From assembly GCA_035513295.1 (NCBI GenBank), contig DATKCH010000103.1, positions 4,439 to 68,438 of the forward strand: a stretch of DNA of 64,000 nucleotides, in the 5' to 3' direction. The notes beneath the pieces were generated by a model. The model had not been told where the DNA came from and did not search any database. It saw only the letters and a list, made by a program, of their open reading frames with translations. Positions within the stretch are counted from its first letter, which is position 1. Each line of letters starts with the position of its first letter. Made by a program: the position numbers and the translations under genes. Origin of the DNA: DATHRK01 sp035513295 (GTDB lineage Bacteria; Gemmatimonadota; Gemmatimonadetes; Longimicrobiales; RSA9). Below, one piece after another: positions 1-8,074 of the stretch.

Positions 1-926
1 GGATCGAGAAGCTCCCCGTCGTGGACGACGATGGGAGGCTGCGCGGCCTGATCACCGTGAAGGACATCTTCAAGCGGCGGCAGTATCCCAACGCCTGCAA
101 GGACGACCACGGCCGCCTGCGCGCGGGGGCCGCCCTGGGCGCCTCCGCCGAGGACCTCGAGCGCGCCGCGGAACTGGTCCGAGCGGGCGTGGACGCGCTC
201 GTGATCGACACCGCGCATGGGCACTCCGAGGGCGTGCTGCGTGCCCTCGCGAACGCGCGCGAGCGGTTCCCTGAGGTGCAGATCATCGCCGGAAACGTGG
301 GCACCGCCGAGGGCGCACGCGCGCTGATCGAGCGCGGCGCGGACGCGGTGAAGGTCGGCATCGGCCCGGGCAGCATCTGTACCACGCGCGTGGTGACGGG
401 CGTCGGCGTCCCCCAGTTCACCGCGATCCGCGACGCGGTTCTCGGCGCCGACGGGGAGGTGCCCGTGATCGCCGACGGCGGCATCAAGTACTCGGGCGAC
501 ATCGTCAAGGCGATCGCCGCGGGGGCGCACTCGGTGATGATGGGGTCGCTGCTCGCCGGGACCGACGAGAGCCCCGGCGAGGCCTTCCTGCTGGAGGGGC
601 GGCGGTTCAAGATCGTGCGCGGCATGGGATCCCTGGCGGCCATGGAGGAAGGGTCGGCGGGCCGCTACTTCCAGGACCCTTCCGCGCCCGTCCGCAAGTT
701 CGTTCCGGAGGGCATCGAGGGTCGCGTGCCGTACAAGGGGCCGATGGCCGACGTCGTCTACCAGCTCGTCGGCGGGCTGCGTAGCGGCATGGGCTACACA
801 GGCTGCGAGGACATCGAGGCGCTGCGTTCCGGCGCGCGCTACGTTCGGATCACCGCCGGGGGCCTGCGCGAATCGCACCCGCACGATGTGGTGATCACGC
901 GAGAGGCTCCCAACTACTACGTGTAG
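1..926 (+). CDS. guaB: IMP dehydrogenase, 5'-truncated by the window edge
   Basis: Oxidises IMP to XMP with NAD+, the committed step of guanine nucleotide synthesis. The frame is open from base 3, so this is only the C-terminal two thirds of the enzyme; the N-terminus and most of the CBS pair lie before the window. The end of a CBS domain (GLITVKDI) leads into the TIM barrel, with the substrate-loop motif GPGSICTTR (catalytic Cys codon at 378-380), the phosphate-binding IADGGIKYSGD and GSLLAGTDESPGE segments, and the mobile flap EGIEGRVPYKG. All the expected catalytic elements present in this part look intact. It is followed after 5 bases by a small gene in the same direction. Confidence 0.97.
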   Translation, partial: IEKLPVVDDDGRLRGLITVKDIFKRRQYPNACKDDHGRLRAGAALGASAEDLERAAELVRAGVDALVIDTAHGHSEGVLRALANARERFPEVQIIAGNVGTAEGARALIERGADAVKVGIGPGSICTTRVVTGVGVPQFTAIRDAVLGADGEVPVIADGGIKYSGDIVKAIAAGAHSVMMGSLLAGTDESPGEAFLLEGRRFKIVRGMGSLAAMEEGSAGRYFQDPSAPVRKFVPEGIEGRVPYKGPMADVVYQLVGGLRSGMGYTGCEDIEALRSGARYVRITAGGLRESHPHDVVITREAPNYYV

Positions 927-931
927 GGAAC

Positions 932-1369
932 ATGAACCCAGCCAAGAGCCCCGACGACGTGGCGCCTCAGAGGCGCGTCCGCCTGATGTCGGTGGTCCGC
1001 ACGCCCGAGACCGACGGCCGGCTGCGCGTGCGGGTGGAGCTGGAGTGGCAGGGACGGACGTACCAGGGGGAGGCGATCGACGAGTCGGGCTACGTGATCG
1101 AACTGCGTACGGCGGCGATCGCGGCGCTGGAGGCGGTCAGTGAGACGGCCGATGGGCTGAGCGCGCGCGTCGTCGGCGCCAAGGAAGTCCGCGCCTTCGA
1201 CCACTCGCTGATCGTGGTGGCGGTAGCCGCCGACTCCGAGCGCGGCGCAACGTCGCTCGTCGGCGCCGTGCTGCGCGGTTCCGACCCCGCGCGCGCGGCG
1301 GCGATGGCCCTCCTGCAGTCGCTCAATCGCGTGCTCGGAAATTACCTGCGCGTGTCCGAGGATGGCTGA
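932..1369 (+). CDS. Small protein of unknown function; paralogue of the C-terminal domain of the 26749-27531 protein
   Basis: A 145-residue soluble protein without signal peptide or membrane segment. I do not recognise a named family. By eye it aligns over about 115 residues with the C-terminal half of the product of 26749-27531: both have a strand ending in a GEA motif (YQGEAIDE / CLGEATEP), a helix with TAAIAALEAV / RAAARAALQAV, then VRAFDHSLIVVAVA / VRALDRAIVLVTSS, a LVGA / LAGA strand and an SLNR / ATNR end. The longer protein has an extra N-terminal domain that this one lacks. The layout resembles a small alpha/beta ligand-binding or dimerisation domain, but that is a guess. It lies 5 bases after guaB and is probably co-transcribed. 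Confidence 0.8.
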   Translation: MNPAKSPDDVAPQRRVRLMSVVRTPETDGRLRVRVELEWQGRTYQGEAIDESGYVIELRTAAIAALEAVSETADGLSARVVGAKEVRAFDHSLIVVAVAADSERGATSLVGAVLRGSDPARAAAMALLQSLNRVLGNYLRVSEDG

Positions 1370-1410
1370 GACTCCGGAACCGCCTCGATCGTCATAGTGT
1401 ACGTCTCTCG

Positions 1411-1431
1411 GCCCCGGTAGACCGCCGGGGC
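1411..1431. other. Intergenic hairpin between the guaB unit and the mltD-like gene
   Basis: A perfect 7-base inverted repeat (GCCCCGG ... CCGGGGC) with a 7-base loop in the 80-base gap after the 932-1369 gene. There is no T tract on either side, so it is at best a weak or factor-assisted terminator. Confidence 0.3.
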
Positions 1432-1485
1432 GCTACCCGCAGGGCAATCTTGAACGGCGAGGACGCTTTGCACGCACGGTTCGGC

Positions 1486-2655
1486 ATGAAGCGATCCGCA
1501 GCGATCGGGATGGGTGTCGTCATGGGCGGCATCGTGGCCGCCGGCACGATCTCCCCGGGCGAGCGCGATCGGAGCGGCGCCGACCTGATCGCCGACGCCG
1601 GCGCCGAGGCCGCCGACATGGCCTGGGACCTGCCCAACGTCGCCCACGACCGCGTCGAGTTCTGGGTCGATTTCCTCACCGGGCGCAACGAGGAGTACAC
1701 GCGCCTGTGGCTGGAGCGGTCTACCCGCTATGAGCCGCTGATCCGGCGGGAGCTGCGCGCGCGCGGCATGCCTCAGGACCTGTTCTACTTCGCCATGATC
1801 GAGAGCGGCTTTTCCAACCGCGCCCACTCGCGCGCGGGCGCCGCGGGCATGTGGCAGTTCATCTCCGAAACGGGCCAGCGCTACGGGCTCGAGGTCAACG
1901 CCCACGTCGACGAGCGCCGCGATCCCGTGGCCTCCACGCACGCCGCGCTGGACTACCTGACAGACATGCACGGCGACTTCGGCAGCTGGTATCTGGCGGC
2001 CGCCGGGTACAACAGCGGGCACAACCGCATCCGCCGGATCCTGAACGAACGGTTCGGCGGGCGGGGCGGGAGCGAGGAGACGTTCTGGCTGATCGCCGAC
2101 GAGCTTCCCCAGGAGACCCGCGACTACGTCCCGCTTATGATCGCGGCCGCCCGCATCGGCAAGGATCCGGAGCGCTACGGATTCACCGACCTCCGATACG
2201 CCGCTCCGCTGTCCTACGAAGAGGTCATCGTCCCGGGGGGCGTCAGCCTCGCCGCGGTGGCCGACCTGGCCGGAGTGGAGTTCGAAGACGTGGACGAGTT
2301 GAACGCGCACTTCGTGCTGGACGAGACCCCCGCGAACGCCCAGGAGGTGGCGGTGCGCCTGCCCGCGGGCAGCGCGGACGCCTTCCGCGCCGGCGTGGCG
2401 CGCATCGCCGCCGGCAGGGCCGGCGCGCTCGCGTCGACCGCGGCGGCGCTGGCTAAGGGGGCGGGCGAAGAGGGCGTGCTCGCGTCGGCCGACGGCGCCG
2501 AGGGGTGGACGACGTACGCCGTTCGCAGCGGCGACACCCTGTGGGACATTGCCAAGCGGTACCGCGTCGGCGTGTCAGACCTGCGGGAGTGGAACTCGCT
2601 TCGCACTTCCAGGATCAAGCCGGGCCAGGAACTGCGGGTGCCTGCGGGCGCGTAG
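1486..2655 (+). CDS. mltD: Membrane-bound lytic murein transglycosylase, MltD-like, with LysM domain
   Basis: Cleaves the glycan strands of peptidoglycan in the periplasm. The frame is also open back to a TTG at 1450, but the ATG at 1486 puts the basic MKRS directly before a hydrophobic stretch (about residues 5-22), as expected for a signal peptide or anchor. The SLT domain follows: catalytic Glu in AMIESGFSN (about residue 106), GAAGMWQFISETG, and YNSGHNRI. A LysM peptidoglycan-binding domain (YAVRSGDTLWDIAKRY) occupies about residues 343-388. E. coli MltD carries two LysM copies; here only one is seen. The stop codon abuts the terminator hairpin of the convergent operon. Confidence 0.9.
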   Translation: MKRSAAIGMGVVMGGIVAAGTISPGERDRSGADLIADAGAEAADMAWDLPNVAHDRVEFWVDFLTGRNEEYTRLWLERSTRYEPLIRRELRARGMPQDLFYFAMIESGFSNRAHSRAGAAGMWQFISETGQRYGLEVNAHVDERRDPVASTHAALDYLTDMHGDFGSWYLAAAGYNSGHNRIRRILNERFGGRGGSEETFWLIADELPQETRDYVPLMIAAARIGKDPERYGFTDLRYAAPLSYEEVIVPGGVSLAAVADLAGVEFEDVDELNAHFVLDETPANAQEVAVRLPAGSADAFRAGVARIAAGRAGALASTAAALAKGAGEEGVLASADGAEGWTTYAVRSGDTLWDIAKRYRVGVSDLREWNSLRTSRIKPGQELRVPAGA

Positions 2656-2679
2656 AAAAGGCGCCCGTGGTGGGCGCCT
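2656..2679 (-). terminator. Intrinsic terminator of the long minus-strand operon
   Basis: Perfect 8-base stem AGGCGCCC / GGGCGCCT with a 5-base loop. Read on the minus strand it lies 5 bases past the stop of the lytic transglycosylase gene and is followed by TTTTC, a standard Rho-independent layout. It sits directly after the convergent gene's stop codon, where on the plus strand it lacks a T tract. Confidence 0.8.
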
Positions 2680-2683
2680 CGCT

Positions 2684-3493
2684 TCAGGGAACCGCCAACT
2701 CCATTACGGCTCGGGCGTAGCCGTTGCCCGGGTCCACCCCAAGGCTCTGCAGCGAATCCACGCGCGTGGGGCCGCGGTTGTAGGCGAGCAGCGCCGTGCG
2801 CAGGTCGCCGTCGTAGCGGTCGATGAGGCCGCGCAGGTACCGGAAGCCCACGCGCAGGTTCGTGCCTCGCCGGAACAGGTCGGTGCGGTCGAGCCGCGGA
2901 TCCACCCCGAACGCCGTGCTGGGCAGGACCTGGGTCAGCCCGACCGCCCCCATCGAACTCACCGCCCTCGGCCGGAAGCTGCTCTCCACGCGCACGAGTG
3001 CGAAAGCCAGCTCGGGTTCGACGCCCTCGGCCTCGGCGGCGTCGTAGATGTCGCCGGACAGGTCGGCCGGAATCCCGAAGCGCGCGGAGAACGTGACGAC
3101 GCGGTCGAGCCGGGTGATCCTGTCGAGCAGCACCGCCTTCTCGCCGGCCCTGAGCTCGCCGTGGATCTGGCGGCGCGCGGCGTCCTCCCACCCGCGGGCC
3201 GCGCGTTCCCTGGTGGCGGCGTCCGGACCGCTGCCCATGCTCGCCAACCCCACGAGCACGACCGCGCCGGCCATCACGCCCGCTCGCTTCACGACCGCGG
3301 GCCCGGGGATCCCCAGCCGGCCGGCCAGGGACCAGGCGCGTGCGGACCGGACGCGTCGGGGTCGCGGGCGCCTGCGGCGCGGAGCGGGGTGCGCTACCCG
3401 CGCCGGGTCGGAACGACGCGCGGCCGGAACCTGGCGCGCCGGCGCCTCGTCGAACTCGGGCCACCCCGCGATCGGGGCGCGGCCGCGCCTCAC
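2684..3493 (-). CDS. Lytic transglycosylase, Slt/SLT-domain, signal-anchored
   Basis: A second murein lytic transglycosylase, 269 residues. The frame runs far upstream, but the GTG at 3493 overlaps the moaC stop as GTGA, which fits the coupling used across this operon. An unusually Arg/Pro-rich N-terminus (about 70 residues) is followed by one hydrophobic segment (AGVMAGAVVLVGLASMGS), so the catalytic domain is probably periplasmic. Catalytic Glu in ALVRVESSF (about residue 170), then GAVGLTQVLPST and the late LLAYNRGPTRV motif typical of the goose-lysozyme-like SLT fold. It is the last gene before the terminator. If translation starts further in, the basic tail would be shorter. Confidence 0.85.
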   Translation of the reverse strand: MRRGRAPIAGWPEFDEAPARQVPAARRSDPARVAHPAPRRRRPRPRRVRSARAWSLAGRLGIPGPAVVKRAGVMAGAVVLVGLASMGSGPDAATRERAARGWEDAARRQIHGELRAGEKAVLLDRITRLDRVVTFSARFGIPADLSGDIYDAAEAEGVEPELAFALVRVESSFRPRAVSSMGAVGLTQVLPSTAFGVDPRLDRTDLFRRGTNLRVGFRYLRGLIDRYDGDLRTALLAYNRGPTRVDSLQSLGVDPGNGYARAVMELAVP

Positions 3494-3963
3494 GACGGGT
3501 CCTCCTCGGCCCACGTGCCGGAACGGCCGCCTTCCTTGCGCACCACCCGCACGTCCTGCAGCCGCATGCCACGGTCCAGCGCCTTCGCCATGTCGTACAC
3601 GGTCAGCAGGGAGGCCGTGACCGCGGTGAGCGCTTCCATCTCGACCCCGGTGCGCGCGCGGGCACGGACGCACGCGCGCGCGCGTATGCCCGGGAGCGCC
3701 CCATCGACCCACAGCTCCACGTCGGCCGCGGTCAGCGGCAGGGGATGGCACAGCGGGATCAGGTCCGGTGTGCGCTTGGCCCCCTGGATGCCGGCGATCC
3801 GGCCTACCGCGAGCGGGTCGCCCTTGGGCCCCTCACCGCGCACGATGGCCTCCAGCGTCGCCGCCCGCATGCGCAGCGCGCCTTCGGCGACGGCCACGCG
3901 TTGCGTGACGTCCTTGTCGCCTACATCGACCATACGGGGAGAGAGGGCGTTGGAGGTGTGCAC
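3490..3963 (-). CDS. moaC: Cyclic pyranopterin monophosphate synthase
   Basis: Second step of molybdenum cofactor synthesis: converts the MoaA product (3',8-cyclo-GTP) to cyclic pyranopterin monophosphate. The 157-residue length matches the family. Signature segments: MVDVGDKDVTQRVAVAEG near the N-terminus, KRTPDLIPLCHPLPLT (active-site His and substrate loop), and VEMEALTAVTASLLTVYDM. GTG start at 3963. No other molybdopterin genes are in the window; here moaC lies between holB and a lytic transglycosylase, whose GTG start overlaps its stop. Confidence 0.95.
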   Translation of the reverse strand: MHTSNALSPRMVDVGDKDVTQRVAVAEGALRMRAATLEAIVRGEGPKGDPLAVGRIAGIQGAKRTPDLIPLCHPLPLTAADVELWVDGALPGIRARACVRARARTGVEMEALTAVTASLLTVYDMAKALDRGMRLQDVRVVRKEGGRSGTWAEEDPS

Positions 3964-4102
3964 CCCGGAAATCTAGCCGCGCATCCGGCGCCTGAGTAGC
4001 CCGGCGTTGGCCGATCTCGCGCAATTGGTTGAATCACTTACAGATAGCCCGCACCCGCGCCGCCTCCCTCGGGCGCGGTACCGCGCTCTCCGGAGCGTCC
4101 CC
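3964..4102 (-). promoter_or_regulatory. 139-base spacer between holB and moaC, possible promoter for moaC
   Basis: The spacer contains a short AT-rich patch (about 4020-4055) that stands out from the surroundings, a 14-base perfect palindrome GCGCGGTACCGCGC (4073-4086) and an adjoining small hairpin (CGCTC TCCG GAGCG). A minus-strand TTGCGC (-35-like) is present in the AT-rich patch, but no convincing -10 follows. It may hold a secondary promoter or an attenuating hairpin inside the operon; I cannot decide which. Confidence 0.3.
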
Positions 4103-5242
4103 TCAGCGAGCCGCGCGGCGCAGCTCGGAGAGCAGCTCCAGCGTGACCAGCTGGGGATCGGCGTTTCGACGCGCCGCCTCCAGCGCGCGGTCGATGGCGG
4201 CCAGCGCGTCCCCCGCGCGCTCGGCCGCGTGGGGCGCGGCCGCCGACCACGCGCGCACCCGATCCAGCCGGTCGGCGTTGATCACCGCGTCCTCGCCGGC
4301 GCTCGCCTGCGCGGCGATGTCGCGAAACCAGCCGGCGAGCAGGTCCAGCGTCTGCGCGAATTCCCCGCGCGACCCCGACACCGGCGCCGCGAGCGCGGCC
4401 GCCCAGCGGGGCGCCTCGTCGTCCGACAGCGCGGCCTCGACCAGGCGCGCGGCGCGCTCCCGCGCGCCGTCCTCGTCCTCGGTTTCCGCGAGCAGCGCGA
4501 GCGCGCGCCCGATGGAACCGTCGCAGAGGGAGCCGACCACGGCCGCTCGGTCCTGCTCGACGCCGGCGTGCTCGGACAGGAAGGCGGCGGCCACGTCCGC
4601 CGGAACGGGTCCCAGCCGGATCGCCACGACGCGCGACCGGATCGTGGGCAGGAGCGCGTCCGGCACCGCCGTCGTGATCACGACGTGGGTATCGGGGGGT
4701 GGCTCCTCCAGGAGCTTCAGAAACGCGTTGGCGGCCTCCTGGCTGGCCTCCTGGGGCACCATCGCCTCCGCATCCCCCACCACCAGCACCCGCCGGCGCG
4801 CCATCGCGGGACGGGCGGACACGGCGCGCCGCATCTGGTGGACCTGAGCCAGATAGATGCCGGTGATCTCGTCGGGGTCGCGGGGCGCCAGGGGCTCGGC
4901 GCGATGCGCTTCGAGGCGAGCGGCGCGTGCATCTTCCAGCGCCGACGCGAGCCGGTTCCCGCTCGCCCCCTTGGGTCGCGCAAGAGGGAAGAACCAGTGC
5001 ACGTCGGGGTGTTCCAGCCGGCCGGCCAGCGCGCACCCCCGGCACTCGCCGCACGGCCCGGCGGCGCAGGGATCCTCGCATATCAGGAGCTGCCCGAGCC
5101 AGAGAGCCACGCGCTGCTTGCCCACGCCCGGCGGCCCGTGCACGAGGAGGGACTGCGGCAGGCGGCCCTCGGCGAACGCGCGGGCGAGCGCCGCGCGTTC
5201 CCGCTCGTGGCCGGCAACGGGCGGCAGGGCCATCCGCGCCAT
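4103..5242 (-). CDS. holB: DNA polymerase III subunit delta'
   Basis: Clamp-loader subunit of the replicative polymerase. The 379-residue protein shows the AAA+ layout: P-loop-like GPPGVGKQ (about residues 36-43), a four-Cys zinc module (CEDPCAAGPCGECRGC), the degraded Walker B region VLVVGDAEAM, and SRV where active clamp-loader ATPases carry SRC. That fits delta', which does not hydrolyse ATP. The helical C-terminal domain follows. Its ATG overlaps the envC stop by one base (TGATG when read on the minus strand). DnaX is longer and keeps an intact Walker B and SRC, so delta' is the better call. Confidence 0.93.
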   Translation of the reverse strand: MARMALPPVAGHERERAALARAFAEGRLPQSLLVHGPPGVGKQRVALWLGQLLICEDPCAAGPCGECRGCALAGRLEHPDVHWFFPLARPKGASGNRLASALEDARAARLEAHRAEPLAPRDPDEITGIYLAQVHQMRRAVSARPAMARRRVLVVGDAEAMVPQEASQEAANAFLKLLEEPPPDTHVVITTAVPDALLPTIRSRVVAIRLGPVPADVAAAFLSEHAGVEQDRAAVVGSLCDGSIGRALALLAETEDEDGARERAARLVEAALSDDEAPRWAAALAAPVSGSRGEFAQTLDLLAGWFRDIAAQASAGEDAVINADRLDRVRAWSAAAPHAAERAGDALAAIDRALEAARRNADPQLVTLELLSELRRAAR

Positions 5243-6531
5243 CAGCGGCGCCCGCTCAACCAGGCGAGCGGATCCACCGCCTCCGGCACGCCGCCGCGCA
5301 CCGGTACGCGCACCTGGAACTCGATATGGGCGCCCTCGGGCGTGCCCTCCCCTCCCACCGTCCCGATCAGCTGGCCCTTGGCCACCCGATCGCCCACGCC
5401 GACCCGCATCGATCGCAGGTACAGGTAGAGCGTGTAGTAGCCGCCGCCGTGACTGACCCAGACCGAGGGGCCGTAGCCCTCGAAGGGCCCCGCGTGGACC
5501 ACGGAGCCGTCCTCCACGGCCCGTACCGGCGCGCCCGCCGGGGCGCTGATGCCCACGCCGTTCCAGCGCAGCACGACGCCGTTGGCGCGTCGCTCGGGAC
5601 CGAACCGATACGCGATGCTGCCGTCCACGGGCCAGTCCAGCGATCCCAGATCGGAGCGGTCGAGGGATCCGGAGCCCTCGGCGCCGCTCGCGATGGCGTT
5701 GCGGCGCTCCGCCTCCAGCCGGCGCCTCTCCAGCTCGGCGATCGCGTCGGAGAGGCTACGCTCGTCGGCCTCCAGCTCGCCCAGCCGCGAGCGCGTGTCG
5801 GCCTCTCTTCGCCGGACCCCCTGAAGCGCGGTCTGCGCCTGCCCCTCCAGCCGCTCGAGGCGGGCAACCTCGGCGATCTTGTCGCTGCGCAGGCGCTCGA
5901 GGTCGCGCAGGCTGATGCGCAGGTCCTGCTCCTGGGCGATCAGCTCGGCCTCGAGGGCGCTCACGTCGCTGACCAGCAGCTGCTCGGCCAGCGCGATCTG
6001 CTGCAGGTACTTGTAGCGGGTCAGCAGGTCCCCGAAGCTCTGCGCCCCGAGCAGGACCCGCGCGGTGTGGAGCGGTCCCCGCATGTAGATCGTACGGAGC
6101 CGCCGGTGCAGCACCGCCTTGCGGTCCTTGAGCTGGTCGCGCGTGCGGGTGAGTTCGCCCGAGATCTCCTCCGCGCGCGTCGCGAGCGCGGCGGTCTGGA
6201 AGTCCATCTCCCGAAGCGCCGCCACGCTGGCGTCCACCTGCTCCTCGATGTTGGCGACCCGGCGCGAGGCGTTCTGCACCTGGCCGGTGAGGTCGTTCAT
6301 CTCCCGCTGGAGGCGCTCCCGCTCCGCGCGGATCTGCTCCAGTCGCTGCCGGCTCTCCTGGATGTCCCGAGTCACCTGCGCGGTCGCGGGAAGCTCGTCG
6401 GACGCGGTGAGCGCGATCGCGGCCAGCATCGCGAGCGCGCCGCGCCGGGCGCCGGCGCGGCGGTGTGGGCGTCGCGCACCGGACGACGTCGGCGCGCGCG
6501 CAGCCGGGGGCGCTCCCGGCGGCCTATACAT
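5242..6531 (-). CDS. envC: EnvC-like murein hydrolase activator with degenerate LytM domain
   Basis: A 429-residue periplasmic protein: Arg-rich N-terminus, hydrophobic signal (LAMLAAIALTASD) ending near ATAQ, a long coiled coil (about residues 50-290, rich in Glu/Arg/Leu heptads), and a C-terminal LytM/M23 fold (about 305-428). Active LytM enzymes ligate zinc with an HxxxD motif near the FG turn and an HxH pair. Here the FGPERRANGVV region has no such His or Asp, and the first His of the HxH pair is also missing; only AHIEF remains. The domain is thus probably catalytically dead, as in E. coli EnvC, which activates amidases on command of FtsEX. Its place directly after ftsX supports that role. 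ATG chosen 11 bases after the ftsX stop. Confidence 0.9.
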   Translation of the reverse strand: MYRPPGAPPAARAPTSSGARRPHRRAGARRGALAMLAAIALTASDELPATAQVTRDIQESRQRLEQIRAERERLQREMNDLTGQVQNASRRVANIEEQVDASVAALREMDFQTAALATRAEEISGELTRTRDQLKDRKAVLHRRLRTIYMRGPLHTARVLLGAQSFGDLLTRYKYLQQIALAEQLLVSDVSALEAELIAQEQDLRISLRDLERLRSDKIAEVARLERLEGQAQTALQGVRRREADTRSRLGELEADERSLSDAIAELERRRLEAERRNAIASGAEGSGSLDRSDLGSLDWPVDGSIAYRFGPERRANGVVLRWNGVGISAPAGAPVRAVEDGSVVHAGPFEGYGPSVWVSHGGGYYTLYLYLRSMRVGVGDRVAKGQLIGTVGGEGTPEGAHIEFQVRVPVRGGVPEAVDPLAWLSGRR

Positions 6532-6542
6532 CCGGGCGCCCC

Positions 6543-7397
6543 TCACGCCGTGCGCAGGTAGCGGCGGACCGCGATCGCGCTCGCCATCATGCCGAGCAGC
6601 GCGCCCGCCACGAGGCCGAGGGCGACCCACTCCGGGGGCATCCAGGCGAGCTGGACGACGCGCCCCGACAGGACCCGGTACACGAAGTAGGTGCCGCCCA
6701 GCGCCGCGGCGCCTCCGAGAATCCCCGTGAACAGCCCCTCCAGCAGGAACGGACCCCGGATGAAGCGGTCCGCCGCGCCGACCAGGTGCATGATCTCGAT
6801 CTCCTCCCTGCGGGCGAAGATCGATATGCGGACGGCGGCGCCGATGATCAGCGCCGCGACGAGCCCGAACGTGATGCCGAGCACGACGCTCGCGGCGCCG
6901 GCGACCTTGCGCAGCAGGAATACCTTGTCCAGCCAGTCCGCGCCGAAGCGGACGTCCTCCACGATGGGCGATTCGCTCGCCGCCGCGGCCACCGCGCGAA
7001 CGCCGTCGGCGTCCCGGTACGCGGACACCATGCGGATCTCCATCGACGCGGGCAGAGGGTTCGAGTCGAGAGACGAGAAGATGGAATCGAACTCGGCCAT
7101 GTCGCGTCGGGCGGACTCGAGCGCCTGCTCGCGCGTGATGTAGAACACCTCGGCGACGTCCGGACGCTCCGCGAGCGCCTCCTGCAGCTCGAGAACCTCG
7201 CGGGGAGAGGCGGAGTCGCGCAGGTAGGCCACGATCTCGACGCGCGCCTCGACGTCGTCCAGGACGCGGCTCACGTTCCAGCTCGCGACCCCGAATAGAC
7301 CCACCACGAGGAGCGAAAGCCCGATCATGGCGGCAGACAGGGCGGTCAGCAGGGGCGCCCGGCGGAACGCGGCCAGCGCCTCTCGCAACGCGTGCAT
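6543..7397 (-). CDS. ftsX: Cell division ABC transporter permease-like protein FtsX
   Basis: Membrane partner of FtsE; the complex couples cytoplasmic ATP hydrolysis to activation of septal peptidoglycan hydrolases through EnvC-type coiled-coil proteins. The 284-residue protein has the family plan: cytoplasmic N-terminus (MHALREALAAFRRAP), TM1 (about 18-40), a large extracellular domain (about 45-165), then three further membrane segments with a conserved cytoplasmic loop (REEIEIMHLVGA). Its ATG overlaps the ftsE stop by one base (TAATG), and envC follows. The three genes form one translational unit. Confidence 0.95.
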   Translation of the reverse strand: MHALREALAAFRRAPLLTALSAAMIGLSLLVVGLFGVASWNVSRVLDDVEARVEIVAYLRDSASPREVLELQEALAERPDVAEVFYITREQALESARRDMAEFDSIFSSLDSNPLPASMEIRMVSAYRDADGVRAVAAAASESPIVEDVRFGADWLDKVFLLRKVAGAASVVLGITFGLVAALIIGAAVRISIFARREEIEIMHLVGAADRFIRGPFLLEGLFTGILGGAAALGGTYFVYRVLSGRVVQLAWMPPEWVALGLVAGALLGMMASAIAVRRYLRTA

Positions 7398-8074
7398 TAC
7401 GCCGCGCCTCGCTCGGCCGAGTCGAACACCACCTTGCCCTGATCGAGCTCCAGCACCCGCGCGAACGCGGCGCGACGCACCAGCTCCAGGTCGTGCGTGG
7501 CCAAGACGATCGCGGTGCCCGCGGCGTTGATCTCACGAAACAGGTCGAAGATGCCGCGCGTGGCGCGCTCGTCCAGGTTGCCGGTCGGCTCATCCGCCAG
7601 CAGGACGAGCGGATCGTTGGCGAGCGCGCGAGCGACCGCGACGCGCTGCTGCTCGCCGCCGGAGAGCTGGCTCGGCAGGGCGCCGGACTTGGCGGCGAGC
7701 CCGACCTGGCCGAGCAGCTTCGCCACCCGCGGCCGGATCTCGGAACGCCGGACCCCCGTCACCTCGAGCGCGAACGCCACGTTCTGCGCGGCCGATCGAT
7801 CCTGGAGCAGCCGGAAGTCCTGGAACACGTAGCCTATCTTGCGGCGCAGGCGGGCGACGTCGCGGCGGCGCACCTTGGAGGCGGAGTACCCGCTCACGCG
7901 CACATCGCCGGAGGTGGGCCGCTCGGCCATGTGCAGGAGCTTCAGCACGGTCGATTTGCCCGCGCCGCTGTGGCCCGTGAGGAAGCAGAAATCGCCCTTG
8001 GCGAGCTGGAAGCTGACGCCGTCCAGCGCGGTCGCCCGGGCGTACCGCTTGACTACGTTCTCGAACCGGATCAT
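7397..8074 (-). CDS. ftsE: Cell division ATP-binding protein FtsE
   Basis: ATPase of the FtsEX complex at the division septum. Complete ABC ATPase motifs in 225 residues: Walker A GHSGAGKST, Q-loop YVFQDFRLL, signature LSGGEQQRVAVARAL, Walker B LLADEPTGNLD, and the H-loop THDLELV. The start is the ATG at 8074, which overlaps the pdxA stop by four bases (ATGA); the frame continues upstream but has no FtsE-like sequence there. Followed immediately by ftsX. Confidence 0.95.
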   Translation of the reverse strand: MIRFENVVKRYARATALDGVSFQLAKGDFCFLTGHSGAGKSTVLKLLHMAERPTSGDVRVSGYSASKVRRRDVARLRRKIGYVFQDFRLLQDRSAAQNVAFALEVTGVRRSEIRPRVAKLLGQVGLAAKSGALPSQLSGGEQQRVAVARALANDPLVLLADEPTGNLDERATRGIFDLFREINAAGTAIVLATHDLELVRRAAFARVLELDQGKVVFDSAERGAA

